Assembly: GCA_020205615.1 (NCBI GenBank)
Contig: CM035167.1
Location: 33,830,103-33,894,102, forward strand
Source: Panax quinquefolius
Taxonomy: Eukaryota; Streptophyta; Magnoliopsida; Apiales; Araliaceae
Length of the DNA stretch: 64,000 nt
Reading direction: 5' to 3'
Numbering within the stretch: the first letter of the stretch is position 1; every line of letters begins with the position of its first letter. The position numbers were made by a program, and so were the translations under genes. The notes below the pieces were generated by a model. The model searched no databases. It saw nothing but the letters and a program-made list of their open reading frames with translations, and had not been told where the DNA came from. Positions 22,798 to 33,531 of the stretch are shown in pieces.

Positions 22798-23802
22798 TGT
22801 AAGAACCCGATATTTTCTATATAAATAAACAAGAAATTTTGCATATAATTTTTTTATTATTATTTTAAGGGTGGAAATATGTGCCAAGTAATGTGTATGT
22901 ATATATGTGATAAATAGAATTTATTTATTACATGAATATTTTAAATAATTTTATTTTAGAATTTTTTATCATTGTAAAGTATATTCTTATAATAATTAAT
23001 GGTATAGTAGAAATGTTTTTTTATTCATTTTCCATGAAAATATGATTTTGTATTATTTAAATAATATATGAAATGATTATTGGAATTGTTATAATTACTA
23101 GTTTATTATATGAATTTTAGTTCAGATTATTAAGTTAATTATTTTAACGTAATTCATAATGTTATATATAAAAGATAAATCGATATGGAATCCAAACCCT
23201 AATCTTTGGATTTTGATCAATGAATGAGAATAATAATATTATATTAAATATAATATTATTTTTCAGTTTTATAAATATTTATTGTATGTGTGTATTGATA
23301 ATAGTTGGTCAATTATGGTGTATAATGTCAAAACCCTAATATTAATTTGTTAAACCCTATTTGTTAAACTCAGTTGTGAGTTCAAGACTGTGTAGTAATG
23401 GTGTTATATGATTTATGTTGTGTATTATTAGATTTAATGTTAATTAGAGAAAATCCTAATTAATATTTGAAAACCCTAATTATTTAAAACCCTAATTTTA
23501 ATTAGTGTGTTCTAATTAAAATTTTATTAAACTTTAAACTTAATTTTTCAAACCCTAGAAATTATTTGAGAAACCTTAAGGTTTAAAATCTAGTGATTAA
23601 ACCCTAGATTCAAGTATCATGGACAAGAATACCATTAAAATTACAAGGCAATTGACCAAATTACCCTTTTTGTCCCATTCTTGAATTATTGCTAGCAAAT
23701 CTTGCCAAATCTTGGCAAGTCACCAATCCTAAGCATAGCCATGTGCCTACAAGCTCTAAAATTCAGCCAATCCACCAGCCACATACATTGTATACAAGTT
23801 TT

Positions 23803-23810
23803 ATATAAGG
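23803..23810 (+). promoter_or_regulatory. TATA-like box of LTR D
   Basis: TATATAAG is followed by GATCAAGAGAGAGAAAG, a GA-rich start region like those after the TATA boxes of the other LTRs here. The AAACCCTAA motifs lie upstream. Confidence 0.55.
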
Positions 23811-24538
23811 ATCAAGAGAGAGAAAGTCATTATTTGCCTCATTTGTTCATCACACTCAACCTAAAACTCTCTCAACTCCAAACCTCCGAAATATATTGCT
23901 ATATCAGTCTCAGAAACAAGCCCCACCATCTACTCTAACAGATCATAAGCATAGAATCAAGAACTTGTTCATAGAAAGGTAAAAACCTAATTTGAAATCT
24001 GATCTTGAATGCCATGTTAAATGTTATGGTTTTGTGTTAAAACATCTTGTATGTAGTATATATTGCTGATTTGGGTTGCTAGATGTTAGATCCATAACAA
24101 CAAGAGGCTCGGATTTGATGTTTTTAAAAATCTGGAAAATTTTATTTTTGTTTTCTGACAACGAATGTCAGACCTTATATCTCAATGATCGTTAATGATT
24201 TTTATGTTTTGAAAGTTTGTAGTTTTAGTCTGTTATGAGAGCTTTGAGTTGGAACTGGAATCATGTGTAGATCATTTTTATATTTCAAGTTATTAATGGT
24301 CAAAGGTCGTTGACCGACCATGACTTTCTAAAATCTAGAAAACCCAAAATGTGCCCAGAATAGCCTGACAACATGTTTATAGCCTCAGATCTTTCAGTTG
24401 TTTGTTAGTTTGTTATTCTTTTTACATCTAAGTTGAACTATATTGTTTGTACTTCATGGTTATGCCTTTATATCACTAAAACATTACGTTTGTTGGATTT
24501 AATGGACGGTCAAACTAGATCACTTGGTCACGGATTGA

Positions 24539-25194
24539 GTTTCTGGAAAACCCAGAAACTTTATGGACAAGTTTTTTGACAGCCTTTGACCGAATCATAA
24601 CTTGTGATCTTGTTATTGTTAAGTTGATCTATTGATAACCATATGTTCCTTGTCATGTGTACTACATACTTCGACCATAAGAACATTTTACTAATGACCA
24701 GAACACCTAATTAAATGAGCTTGAAAGTGGCACCATGACACTGCCTGGGTTTCCGGGTTACCCAAAAAACCCAAGAACTGTCTGACAGTAAGTTTGTGAC
24801 CCCAGATCTTTCATTATGTTGTTGATTTATGTTTTTAGTTGTATGTAGTTTGTAGTTTAGTATATTAACTGTAGATTCATGCTAGTTTAACTCCTAATCA
24901 TCAAACGTGTTGATTACAGTGGCTGGTCAAAGTAAGCCAGACGATCACATCTTGTGTTTTCTGGGTAACCCAGAAAACTCAAGATCGTGATCTCTGATAT
25001 AGTTTGACCGACTTTGATCGGTTGATTCTATTGTGGTTATACTATTTTTATGTAATGGATCTGTTGTCTTACATGTTGTCTACACACTGCAAGTCTTAAA
25101 TCAGAAAACCATCAACAGGATTGAAAGTTGTGGAAGCCAAAAAAGGGACTGCTCGAACTGTTCTTCATTTTTGGGTAACCCATAAATGAAGAAC
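24539..25194. repeat. 210-bp-spaced palindromes in LTR D
   Basis: Centres lie near 24549, 24759, 24968 and 25177, with degenerate ones near 24338 and 24130. Spacings are 209-211 bases. The unit at 24943-24992 is a 50-base imperfect palindrome around TTCTGGGTAACCCAGAA. The unit at 25160-25194 pairs GTTCTTCATTT with AAATGAAGAAC. Most palindromes are followed by CTGACAG and, about 30 bases on, AGATCT. Confidence 0.8.
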
Positions 25195-25396
25195 ATCTCT
25201 GACAGCCACTTTGCATGCTTAGATCTGCTTAGTGTGATGCTGTTTGGCCATGTTTGTTGTTGCATCATGTAGTATTGCACTAACACTACAAGATCTGACC
25301 AAAATCATGCCCAGAAACATCATGATCAGATCATTGCACTTGGTCAAACATGTTACCTCGTTAACTGGCTATGAATGTTCTTGAGCCTCAAGAACA

Positions 25397-25425
25397 CCTA
25401 AGGCGACAGATTTTGTCGCTAAAGG
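25397..25425. repeat. Boundary hairpin in LTR D
   Basis: CCTAAGGCGACA...TGTCGCTAAAGG-type arms form an imperfect hairpin. It is the diverged counterpart of the hairpins at 1492 and 62707, again at the start of the AT-rich zone. Confidence 0.6.
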
Positions 25426-25439
25426 CTATAGGGACATGT

Positions 25440-26360
25440 TTATTCATTTTAATTAATTTAATTTCTAAAAATTATTTAAAAATAGAAATTTATTATTAAA
25501 AATTCCAAAAATAGTTTTAAAAAATTATTTTAAGTTATAAAAATTAACTTTTAATAATTTGAAATTTTTTGACTAAATATTAATATTTAATAGGATATTA
25601 TTGATATTTTATTTATGTAGTAAATGCATTAAATAAATTTATTAAATATGATTTTATTATATTAATCATTTTAAATGATAATAATGTATTTAATATTATT
25701 TTAAGTTATAGCACATAACTTTTAATATTTTAAGATAAATTTCATTAATTATTAAATATTAATGATATTAGATTTATTTAGTAATTATATTAAATAAATT
25801 AATTAAAAATGATTTTAATATTATAAAAATCATTTTAAATGAAAATAAAGTTTTAAAAATATTTTAAGTTATAAAATATAACTTTTAATATTTGAAGGTA
25901 AATTTCATTAACAATTTAATATTAAATGATATTTGATTTATTTAATAAATATTAAATAAATGGTTTAAAAATGGTTTTATTAATTTAAAAAGAAATAAAT
26001 GAATTAAAAATATTTTTAAGTTATAATAAATGACTTATAATATTTTGATAAATAATAAATTAATATTCTAATATTAATGGTACTTATTTAAAAATGATTT
26101 TTAATGTTTTGAAAATCATTTAAGAGTAATATTAATGTTTTAAAAATACTTTGAGTTATTATAAATAACTTTAATATTTTGGCAAGGGTTTCATTAATAA
26201 TTTAATATTAATTAAATATTAATCATAGAATTATTTAATATTTAAATTATTTAATAATGATTTCAGTATTTGAAAAATCATGATAAATTATAATAATTAT
26301 TTAAAAATTATAATAAGGCTATGAAAAATAATATGACTGATATTTAAAATATCTAAACGA
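25440..26360. repeat. AT-rich degenerate repeats in LTR D
   Basis: Five units begin with (T)TTTAAGTTATA near 25537, 25697, 25863, 26009 and 26150, spaced about 140-165 bases. The clearest copy contains the palindrome AAGTTATAAAATATAACTT (about 25866). There are no open frames. Confidence 0.7.
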
Positions 26361-27317
26361 ATATTGAATTACACGATAGAGTCTTAGACTCGATAATTAC
26401 CCGATAAAGCCGTCGGTACACCGAAATGTTTCATAAATTGATCTAGACTTATATAATTTGATTAGATATGTATTTGTTTATGATCAAATGACTGTTAAAC
26501 ATATGTGACAATGTGATTGTGTTATGTACTAACTACAATTAGCAGTACTATGTGTTATGATATGTATTTCTAATTAATAGAATGATCTTATTAATGATAG
26601 GTCTCGATATAAAAGATAAAACTAAGTTGCGTAACTGTAAGCAACAGACCTTGCAAGTATCCTAACTTTGCATTTACTTTATGGAATGGACATGAGTAAG
26701 AAAGTTTCATAATTATATTATCATTATGCCAGATTATTAACTCTATTGTTATCGATTATATATCCAATCTTTGTATTCATACAAATTCTTAAATTATCCG
26801 ATCACTGTTTATCAACATAGTATTACTGTATAATTCAGATATTTATTCTGTTCATAAATTTCTAAATAGGGTTAGACAAATGTCCTCACTTGGATAATCA
26901 TTGTATTTAATCACATGTTGATAAATACCTATTGATTTTCGGTTTGTATACATTAATTAAAAGTCGTCTAAGCTATTTGACCCAGCTAGACACAGATTTA
27001 GAAATATCGTTGAACATAATAGAAATTTATTGTATCCAATCAAATTGTTTTTGTTTGGATTCCCGATTAAGTATGAACATCCCGAACATGGGAAAACTTT
27101 TGTGCACCTAAGGTGGATAAGATGAACGATAATATCGTTCTTGCATGCAGTACTGATCAATACAGGGAACATTGGGATGATCACCCTCGCACCCGTAAGT
27201 TAAGACGATTTGTGGATGAAGTTATGCTAAACCTTAGCGAAAATTGAAAACAAAGTTCATAGTCTATCGACTGCTCTTCATTCATAGTCAGTACGTAGTT
27301 TCAAAATTTTGATATGT

Positions 27318-27526
27318 TGTGACGCCCCCAAATCCGGGTATCTCCCAACCCGACAGATGGTGTTACACGGTGCTACAGTTCACACAAACATTCAATTGAA
27401 ATCCCTCAAAAGAACGAATATGTCTTCTATATATTCAAAATAATATTAACATTTCCCAGGTTCTTTATAACCGTTACATTTGTCCTTGTCATAATATCAA
27501 ATATTAATCTTATAAAACTATACTAT
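27318..27526 (-). mobile_element. R1: LTR end fragment, reverse orientation
   Basis: It begins TGTGACGCCCCCAAATCC, the complement of a GGGGGCGTCACA LTR end. Its first 105 bases match the left end of R2 (31760-31864). Element A2 interrupts it, so the remainder is expected beyond the window. No gene was seen. Confidence 0.7.
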
Positions 27527-28300
27527 TATAAGACCCCAACTTTTATGAATAAAGATGAATTTTCTATAAATATCATTTTTAGAATATTATGGAGTGAATT
27601 TGATATAATGTTATAGTTGTTGGTAGTATTTATAAATTTTGTAAAGTACGCAGTTGTTATATAATATTCGATTGGTCGGGAATATTCATTTTAACGTGGA
27701 ATATTAAATGCGACAAGACAATCATTGGTGGACCCCACAACGGAATTAACGTCGGATTGAGAAAACGACAAAAATATCTTTTTATGAAAATAACGGCGGA
27801 AGTTTTACCGTTAACTATTGAAATAACCGTTGTTAAAAGTACAGTAATATGCGTGATTGCATAGTAGCACACGGTATTGATTATTGATGCTTACGTGAGA
27901 AGTCACTCAATTTTGTTCAATTATTGCTACAATAATTGCTGCATAGTATCTCACGTTATTTGATTCAATTATTGTCAATATTTTATATATTATTAAATCA
28001 ATAATTGAGATGACAAATTATTCATATTATTATTTACAATATTAACGATGTCTAGAAGTTCTGTCAAGGAGAGGTTTGGTCACCTAATTTCGCGCCAATA
28101 GGGAGAAATCCTTTTTGGAAGCCCCCTCTTTCCAGGGACCGATCTGTTTGTTAAATATAATTATAATAATGATGATAAATGTTATAAAAAACATTTAGGT
28201 GATTTTTATTTGTTGTAAATATTGGCGTATTATTTGGACCCCCACTTTCTCATTTTTTAAAATTATCGGAAGAAAGTTATATCAGTTGGTTTTATTAATT

Positions 28301-28362
28301 ATATATATATATATATAATATGTCAAGAACTTTATATATATATATGTTGATTGTCTGTCGTG

Positions 28363-28423
<61 letters not shown>

Positions 28424-28425
28424 TA
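28301..28425. repeat. (AT)n microsatellites
   Basis: Three AT runs are present. The longest, 28364-28419, is 56 bases of pure alternating AT; shorter ones are near 28301 and 28333. Confidence 0.95.
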
Positions 28426-28628
28426 TTATAATAAATTTTGTTTTTATGAAAAATAGAATATATTATATTTTATTATGCATAGTATTTGCATAGTGTTCAG
28501 TATAGTGTTTGCATAGTATTGCGTAGTAAAATTAGAAAATTCGAATTTATTTCCGTGACCACTTCTTTATGCGTAAGTCGTGATTTTTCCCTTTACTGTG
28601 CATTCAAATAGTATCCTTTCCATTCTCC

Positions 28629-28636
28629 TATAAATA
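28629..28636 (+). promoter_or_regulatory. TATA box of A2 5' LTR
   Basis: TATAAATA in a CTCCTATAAATAGG context, nearly identical to the G LTR TATA box at 40229. Confidence 0.7.
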
Positions 28637-29042
28637 GGATGCTTAGTTAGAATTGAAAATCACACCAGAATCAGAGAATTCTTCTTTTATAATATTGAGC
28701 GTATTTCGTTAGAGTTTAAGAAAGCTTTGAGCATAGAAAACAGTGAATGTTTTCTTCAAGAATATCCCCGCTATACCAGTTGGAATACTCTTCTTTTCAA
28801 GGTAAGGGATGTTATTTTTATTCAATATTCGCTTGAAATAATATTTTCTTTCATACTCTGTAGTATGTAAGTAATATTATTTCGTTTCAGATTTCGAATT
28901 CTATACTCATTTGGTTTAAGTTTTGGCTTCTAAACTCCATGATATTAGTAGAATATCCTTGATATTTGCGCTTCTTCCAGTATCTTTTCATGGAAATATT
29001 ATTCTGAGAATTCTTGATAAGTTTTAACTTTTTCATGTCGGA

Positions 29043-29151
29043 GTAGTATTCATGGGTTTACTATTCCCGAAGTACTATTCACGGGTTTACTATTCCCAAA
29101 GTACTATTCACGGGGTTAGTATTCCCGAAGTACTATTCACGGGGTACTATT
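29043..29151 (+). repeat. Minisatellite GTACTATTCACGGG / TTACTATTCCCGAA
   Basis: Alternating units of about 14-16 bp. The array continues after solo LTR S1 (31023-31060), showing that S1 inserted within it; the TSD CTATT is part of the repeat unit. Confidence 0.85.
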
Positions 29152-31022
29152 TGTTAGGTTTGTAATATTCATGTGCGCAATCAAATTGCATAAAAGTGCG
29201 GAAGCGTATAAAAATCAAAGTTTAAAAAAAATTTACAAACCATATACCTGGATCACCCTTTATGCATAATTATAAATTAAACGAAAAGATAAAGAATAAA
29301 ATCATACCCTTGAAGATCGAGCTTCCTCAGGTACAAGTTCACCTCCAAATCCTTTCGCGTTCAATCTTGAATCCACCGGGTTTGGTTCCTTCCTTTGATC
29401 AACGTTAGCCACCCAAATGTTTGGCCTCTAGAGGTGATCCACCAAGGAAGAAGAAAATTCAAAAAGAAGGGGTATTGGCTCAAACCCTAGTTTTTCCTAT
29501 CTCTATAGAAAAAAGGGCGTACTCTCCAACTAATTAGAATTATTACGTAGTTGTAAAAGTTAACTACCCCCACCACCCATAATAAGACTCCTCTTATTTA
29601 TAGATGTGGGCAACCCACCTTAACAATTAAGGAATTGTGATTTATTTAATTAATTAAATTCTTTTAATTAATTAAGCTCCCTAATCTTATTAGGGATAAT
29701 TAATTAAACTCTTTTAACTAATTTTCCTTCCTAATCCTATTAGGAATAAATGAGAGTACTTATATTAAATTAATTCCTAAACTCTTTTAGAAATTAAAAT
29801 AATAATAATTATAATAATATTAATAAGACTCCTCTTATTAATTTATATTTAATATTAAATAATAAATATTAAGCTATTTAATTTATTCTATCACCATAGA
29901 TTAAATTAAATATACTTAACATATTATTACGATTATGTCATTAACTTCTTAAATAATTATTCTTCCTTTTATGGTGTGACCCTTTAGGTTCTCCATATTA
30001 AACCTTGTGAATAAATCAATTAGAACAATTCTAATCTTATTTAAATAAATAAATTAAATAATTAATTTATTTAAATAAATAATATTTATTCTACAATAGG
30101 GATAAGCCTCCCTAGCGATCAACGACTTTCCGGATAATATAGATTTCAACATTAATCATTAAAGAACCTTTGAGTAAATAGTTACCGTGACAATTCAATC
30201 CTTCCACCATACAATGTCCCAATTAAATATAAGACATGGAATTCTCACAAGTCTTATTTTATTTAATTATATGTATTTCGATCCTTAAATACACACTCAA
30301 ATAATGCAAATTAGAAACTCCTTTCTAATTTCATTACATATGCCAAGGACTCTTGGGTTGTCATTTATCGAATCACATAGGACATTTCTCTTCTTTTATT
30401 AGAAGTGGTAGATTCTTTATTGATCATACATTATCTCCATGTACAACTTATTATACCCAAGCATACCCTTTGATATACCCTAAGGGTCTTAAGGAATAAG
30501 TCAACGTATAACTCATCATACACAAGATACTATGATGATCTCAAGTCCAAGGATTACTTGTACTACTATCACTACAGAATTCCTATCGACAGCAAATAAA
30601 ACTCCATTAGGTATTCCTTAGCGAGCCAATGCTTCGATGAACTTATTCTCTAATAAGCACCTACATACTTGCTTTAGTGTCTCCACACAAATGATCATGA
30701 GATCAATCATCCTCATCCAATGAGCAAGCAACGTATGTACCAATCTATCCGGATTCACTAATCCCCAATTTAGTAATCCAATGATTGGGAACTATTTTAG
30801 TTTTAAGCTTTCTAAGAATTTAGATCTCATTAGAATGATCATCATCATTATTCTAAAAGCATTGCTTAAAACTATGGGTTTATCACATATTATAAAACAG
30901 CATCATGTAGATAATTAAAAGCCTTTAATAAATTAATACCTTTTATTAATAAATGAATAAGATTGTTACAAAGTATATGCTTTATCATCAAACATGATTG
31001 GCTTGTGTGCATACTACTTTCA
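29152..31022 (-). mobile_element. S1: solo LTR
   Basis: A 1,871-bp sequence with TG...CA ends (TGTTAGGTTTGT to TACTTTCA) is flanked by a perfect TSD CTATT. It is the reverse complement of S2 over its whole length. The strand is inferred from the TATAAATA box, which reads on the minus strand near 29595. No internal domain is present, so it is an LTR-LTR recombination product. It has no open frame of note and is AT-rich with long TTAATTAATT stretches. Confidence 0.88.
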
Positions 31023-31027
31023 CTATT

Positions 31028-31759
31028 CACTCGAGTACTATTCACCCGGGGTACTAGTCATGATAAAAATTGATTCGTTTTCGGTCTAAATTATTTTTGG
31101 TACAATATTATTCTTGAATTTTACTCCACAAAGCAGTATCATGTTGACAATTTGGACGTTATTGATTTCTGGATAAATTAAATTATAAATCTTTAAAAAA
31201 TTTGACCTTGAACTTGTTTTATTGAATGCTTATATCATTGTCATCATCCTTATATTTATATTATGTTGAAAGTCATATGTGGCCTGTAGTGCATAGATGG
31301 ACTTGGTATGATTATGACCAGGAATTATTCGGTATAATCATGACCGTAATATTACAAATGATGTGGTAAAATTCCTCATTGGCCCATAGTGCATTGATGG
31401 ACAGTTGTTGGCATGATCATGACCATTGATGAATACACGAATATCCTTGGCCCATAGTATATGGATAATTTGTGGTCGTGACACTAAAGAATATCCTTGG
31501 CCGTAGTGCAAGGGTTATTCGATGATGTGGATTATTTATTAAGCTGAGTCTCAGCGATAAAAGTGATGAAAAACCTTTTAAATCATAGAAGATAATAGAT
31601 TTTATGCTCTACTTGACTCTTCTAATAGATTGCTCGTTTCGCTGCAGTTAAACTTGATGTTTGTTATATTTTATCAATTTAACACTGTTGAAGGCTAACG
31701 ATAAATTATTCTGCATTATCTTAATCATAATATTTCTTACTGGGCTAGTTGAGCTCACC
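31028..31759 (+). repeat. A2 5' LTR, second part
   Basis: A1-like sequence resumes after S1: TTCTTGAATTTTACTCCACAAAGC, GGACTTGGTATGATTATGACCAG, then CTTACTGGGCTAGTTGAGCTCACC. It ends at the TSD TCACC (31755-31759) where R2 begins. No gene. Confidence 0.85.
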
Positions 31760-31864
31760 TGTGATGCCTCCAAATCTGGGTGTCTTCCAACCCGACAGAT
31801 GGTGCTACACGGTGCTACAGTTCACATAAACATTCAATTGAAATGCCTCAAAAGAACGGATATG

Positions 31865-33138
31865 TGTAAGACCCCAAATTTTATGAAATAAAAGTATTCA
31901 ATTTTTCTTATAATTACTATTCAGTAAATGGTTAAATTGATAAAAGTTAAAGTTAAGGGTGACATATGAATTTTTTTTCAAAATATGCAATTGGTTATAA
32001 AATATTCTTTTTGTCGGGGAATATTCGTTTGGTCATGGAATATTCTTTCTGTTGGGGAATATTCGTACGACGGCGCAACCATTGGTGGGCCCCATAACAG
32101 AATAACTGTCAGATGAAGAAAACGACAAAAGGGAGTTTTTTATAAATAACGGCGTAGTTGTTACCGTTAACACTGTTGGAATACCCAGTGGTTAAAATAC
32201 GATAATATCGTGGTTGCCAAGATGGCGCTTGGTATTGCACCAATTATTGATTCTTACATAAGAAGGCACTACTCAATAATTGTTACAACGATAATTCTTT
32301 CAAGATTTTATTTTATTGATTTAATAATTACTGCATTGATATTTCATATTACTATTGTTTTAATAATTGTCACTACGCGATGATTTTCCTTATCGGACAA
32401 TAATTCATATTATCTCGAATAATATTATTAGATAATAATATTGGCAATGTCTAGAAAGTTACATACAAGGAGAGGTTTGGTCACCTAATTGGCGCCAAGA
32501 TGAGGAGAAATTCTTATTGAAAGCCCTCTCTCTGGGGAATGGCACGTTTGTCGATGATGTGATTACGTAATGTTATTTGTGAATAATTAATTATTGATTT
32601 ATATGATGAGGAAAATATTGATTTTATGTGGATATAGATGGAGAAAATTTTTAAAGTGACAATTGTTAAAAATTCATATTTTATCTTTTATGATAATATT
32701 ATAATATAATAATGATGATATTTTTACAATGAATGCGGGATATATGAGTATATGAGGAGGAAGAGTATTTTTGTTGCAAAAGTTGTTTAAAACATGTTAA
32801 ACATGTTGGTGGACCCATTTCTTGACTGAAATTTGATTATAGCCTGTAAAATCGTCCGTATGTGGATTTCGTTCAATTTCTGTGTGGAATTTGGAAAACA
32901 TTTCTTCTGCAAAGTTGTAGAGAATTTAATTTCCTATAAAAATCCGTGTGATTCAAATTTTCTGATAAAAGGGCTATTTATTATGAATTATTTAAGTTCT
33001 GAAGTTCCGAAATAATTAATTTTTGGAAGTTTAAAATATTTTAATTATGAAAAACGTTTTTGTTATTGTTTTGGGTGAATGTCTGATGAGTTTGGTCTGG
33101 TGTGGTGTGCGTAGGATTATAATTTAATTATAATAATA
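31865..33138 (+). repeat. G 5' LTR, first part
   Basis: It matches 42395-43662 closely (for example GGAGAGGTTTGGTCAC, TGTTAAACATGTTGGTGGACCC, GTCTGATGAGTTTGGTCTGGTGTG). No gene; a 60-codon frame at 32833-33015 has no recognisable domain. Confidence 0.9.
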
Positions 33139-33516
33139 TGTTAGGCCACGACGTTCAAAAAGAGGCCTAAAGCCAAATCCCAAATATTTAGGATGAAGTG
33201 GACGAGAAGATCATGGGATCAGACTGGTCTTTTGATCGTGGGAGACTGGTCTTTTGCAGTTGAGAGTTTTACGTCGTAGTTGAGAGTTTTACGTGTCTTT
33301 CCATTATTGCATGTTGTTTTCGTTAGTTATGCTCTATTTTACGTGTATTTAAGTTTCCCTTATATTTCGGTTTGTTGGTACATGGTTTTGCTTATTTAAG
33401 CAGCCAATGCCTTTGTTATTAGAGCAGAAAGTATTTTACAGTCAAATTGGGTACTTTTCTCACCCGAAGAGAAAATCACTTTGCATTCACCTGTGTGTAT
33501 TTCTTGGGACCTATCA
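33139..33516 (+). repeat. C 5' LTR
   Basis: 378 bp. It holds a direct repeat TTGAGAGTTTTACGT and a doubled AGACTGGTCTTTT. A TATA-like TTATTTAAG is near 33392. Confidence 0.93.
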
Positions 33517-33518
33517 AT

Positions 33519-33531
33519 TGGTATCAGAGCC
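33519..33531 (+). other. C primer-binding site (tRNA-iMet)
   Basis: TGGTATCAGAGCC is an exact match to the common plant site, two bases after the LTR, and immediately precedes the gag-pol ATG. Confidence 0.93.

Larger units (their letters stand above)
22798..27317 (+). mobile_element. LTR D (relative of family L), 3' end missing
   Basis: It starts TGTAAGAACCCGA, resembling the family-L start TGTGACAACCCGA. It has the same internal order: scattered AAACCCTAA motifs, a TATA-like TATATAAG at 23803, donor-like AGAAAG/GTAAAA at 23979, 210-bp-spaced palindromes, a boundary hairpin and an AT-rich zone. The 4.5 kb present ends abruptly where R1 begins, so the last few hundred bases should lie to the right of the whole nest, outside the window. 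It has no coding capacity. It may be a solo LTR or part of a non-autonomous element. Confidence 0.75.
27527..29151 (+). repeat. A2 5' LTR, first part
   Basis: The first 0.5 kb resembles A1. About 28040-28850 resembles G instead (TCTAGAA, GGAGAGGTTTGGTCACCTAATT, TATAAATAGG, AATTGAAAATCACACCAGAA). From about 28910 A1-like sequence (CTCCATGATATTAGTAGAAT) returns, followed by G-like short repeats. TATA box at 28629; donor-like TTCAAG/GTAAGG at 28802. Confidence 0.8.

Noticed and set aside
28364..28419. Long (AT)n as a regulatory or cruciform element
   Set aside because: A plain microsatellite; the paired A1 LTRs have nothing equivalent, so no conserved role is supported.
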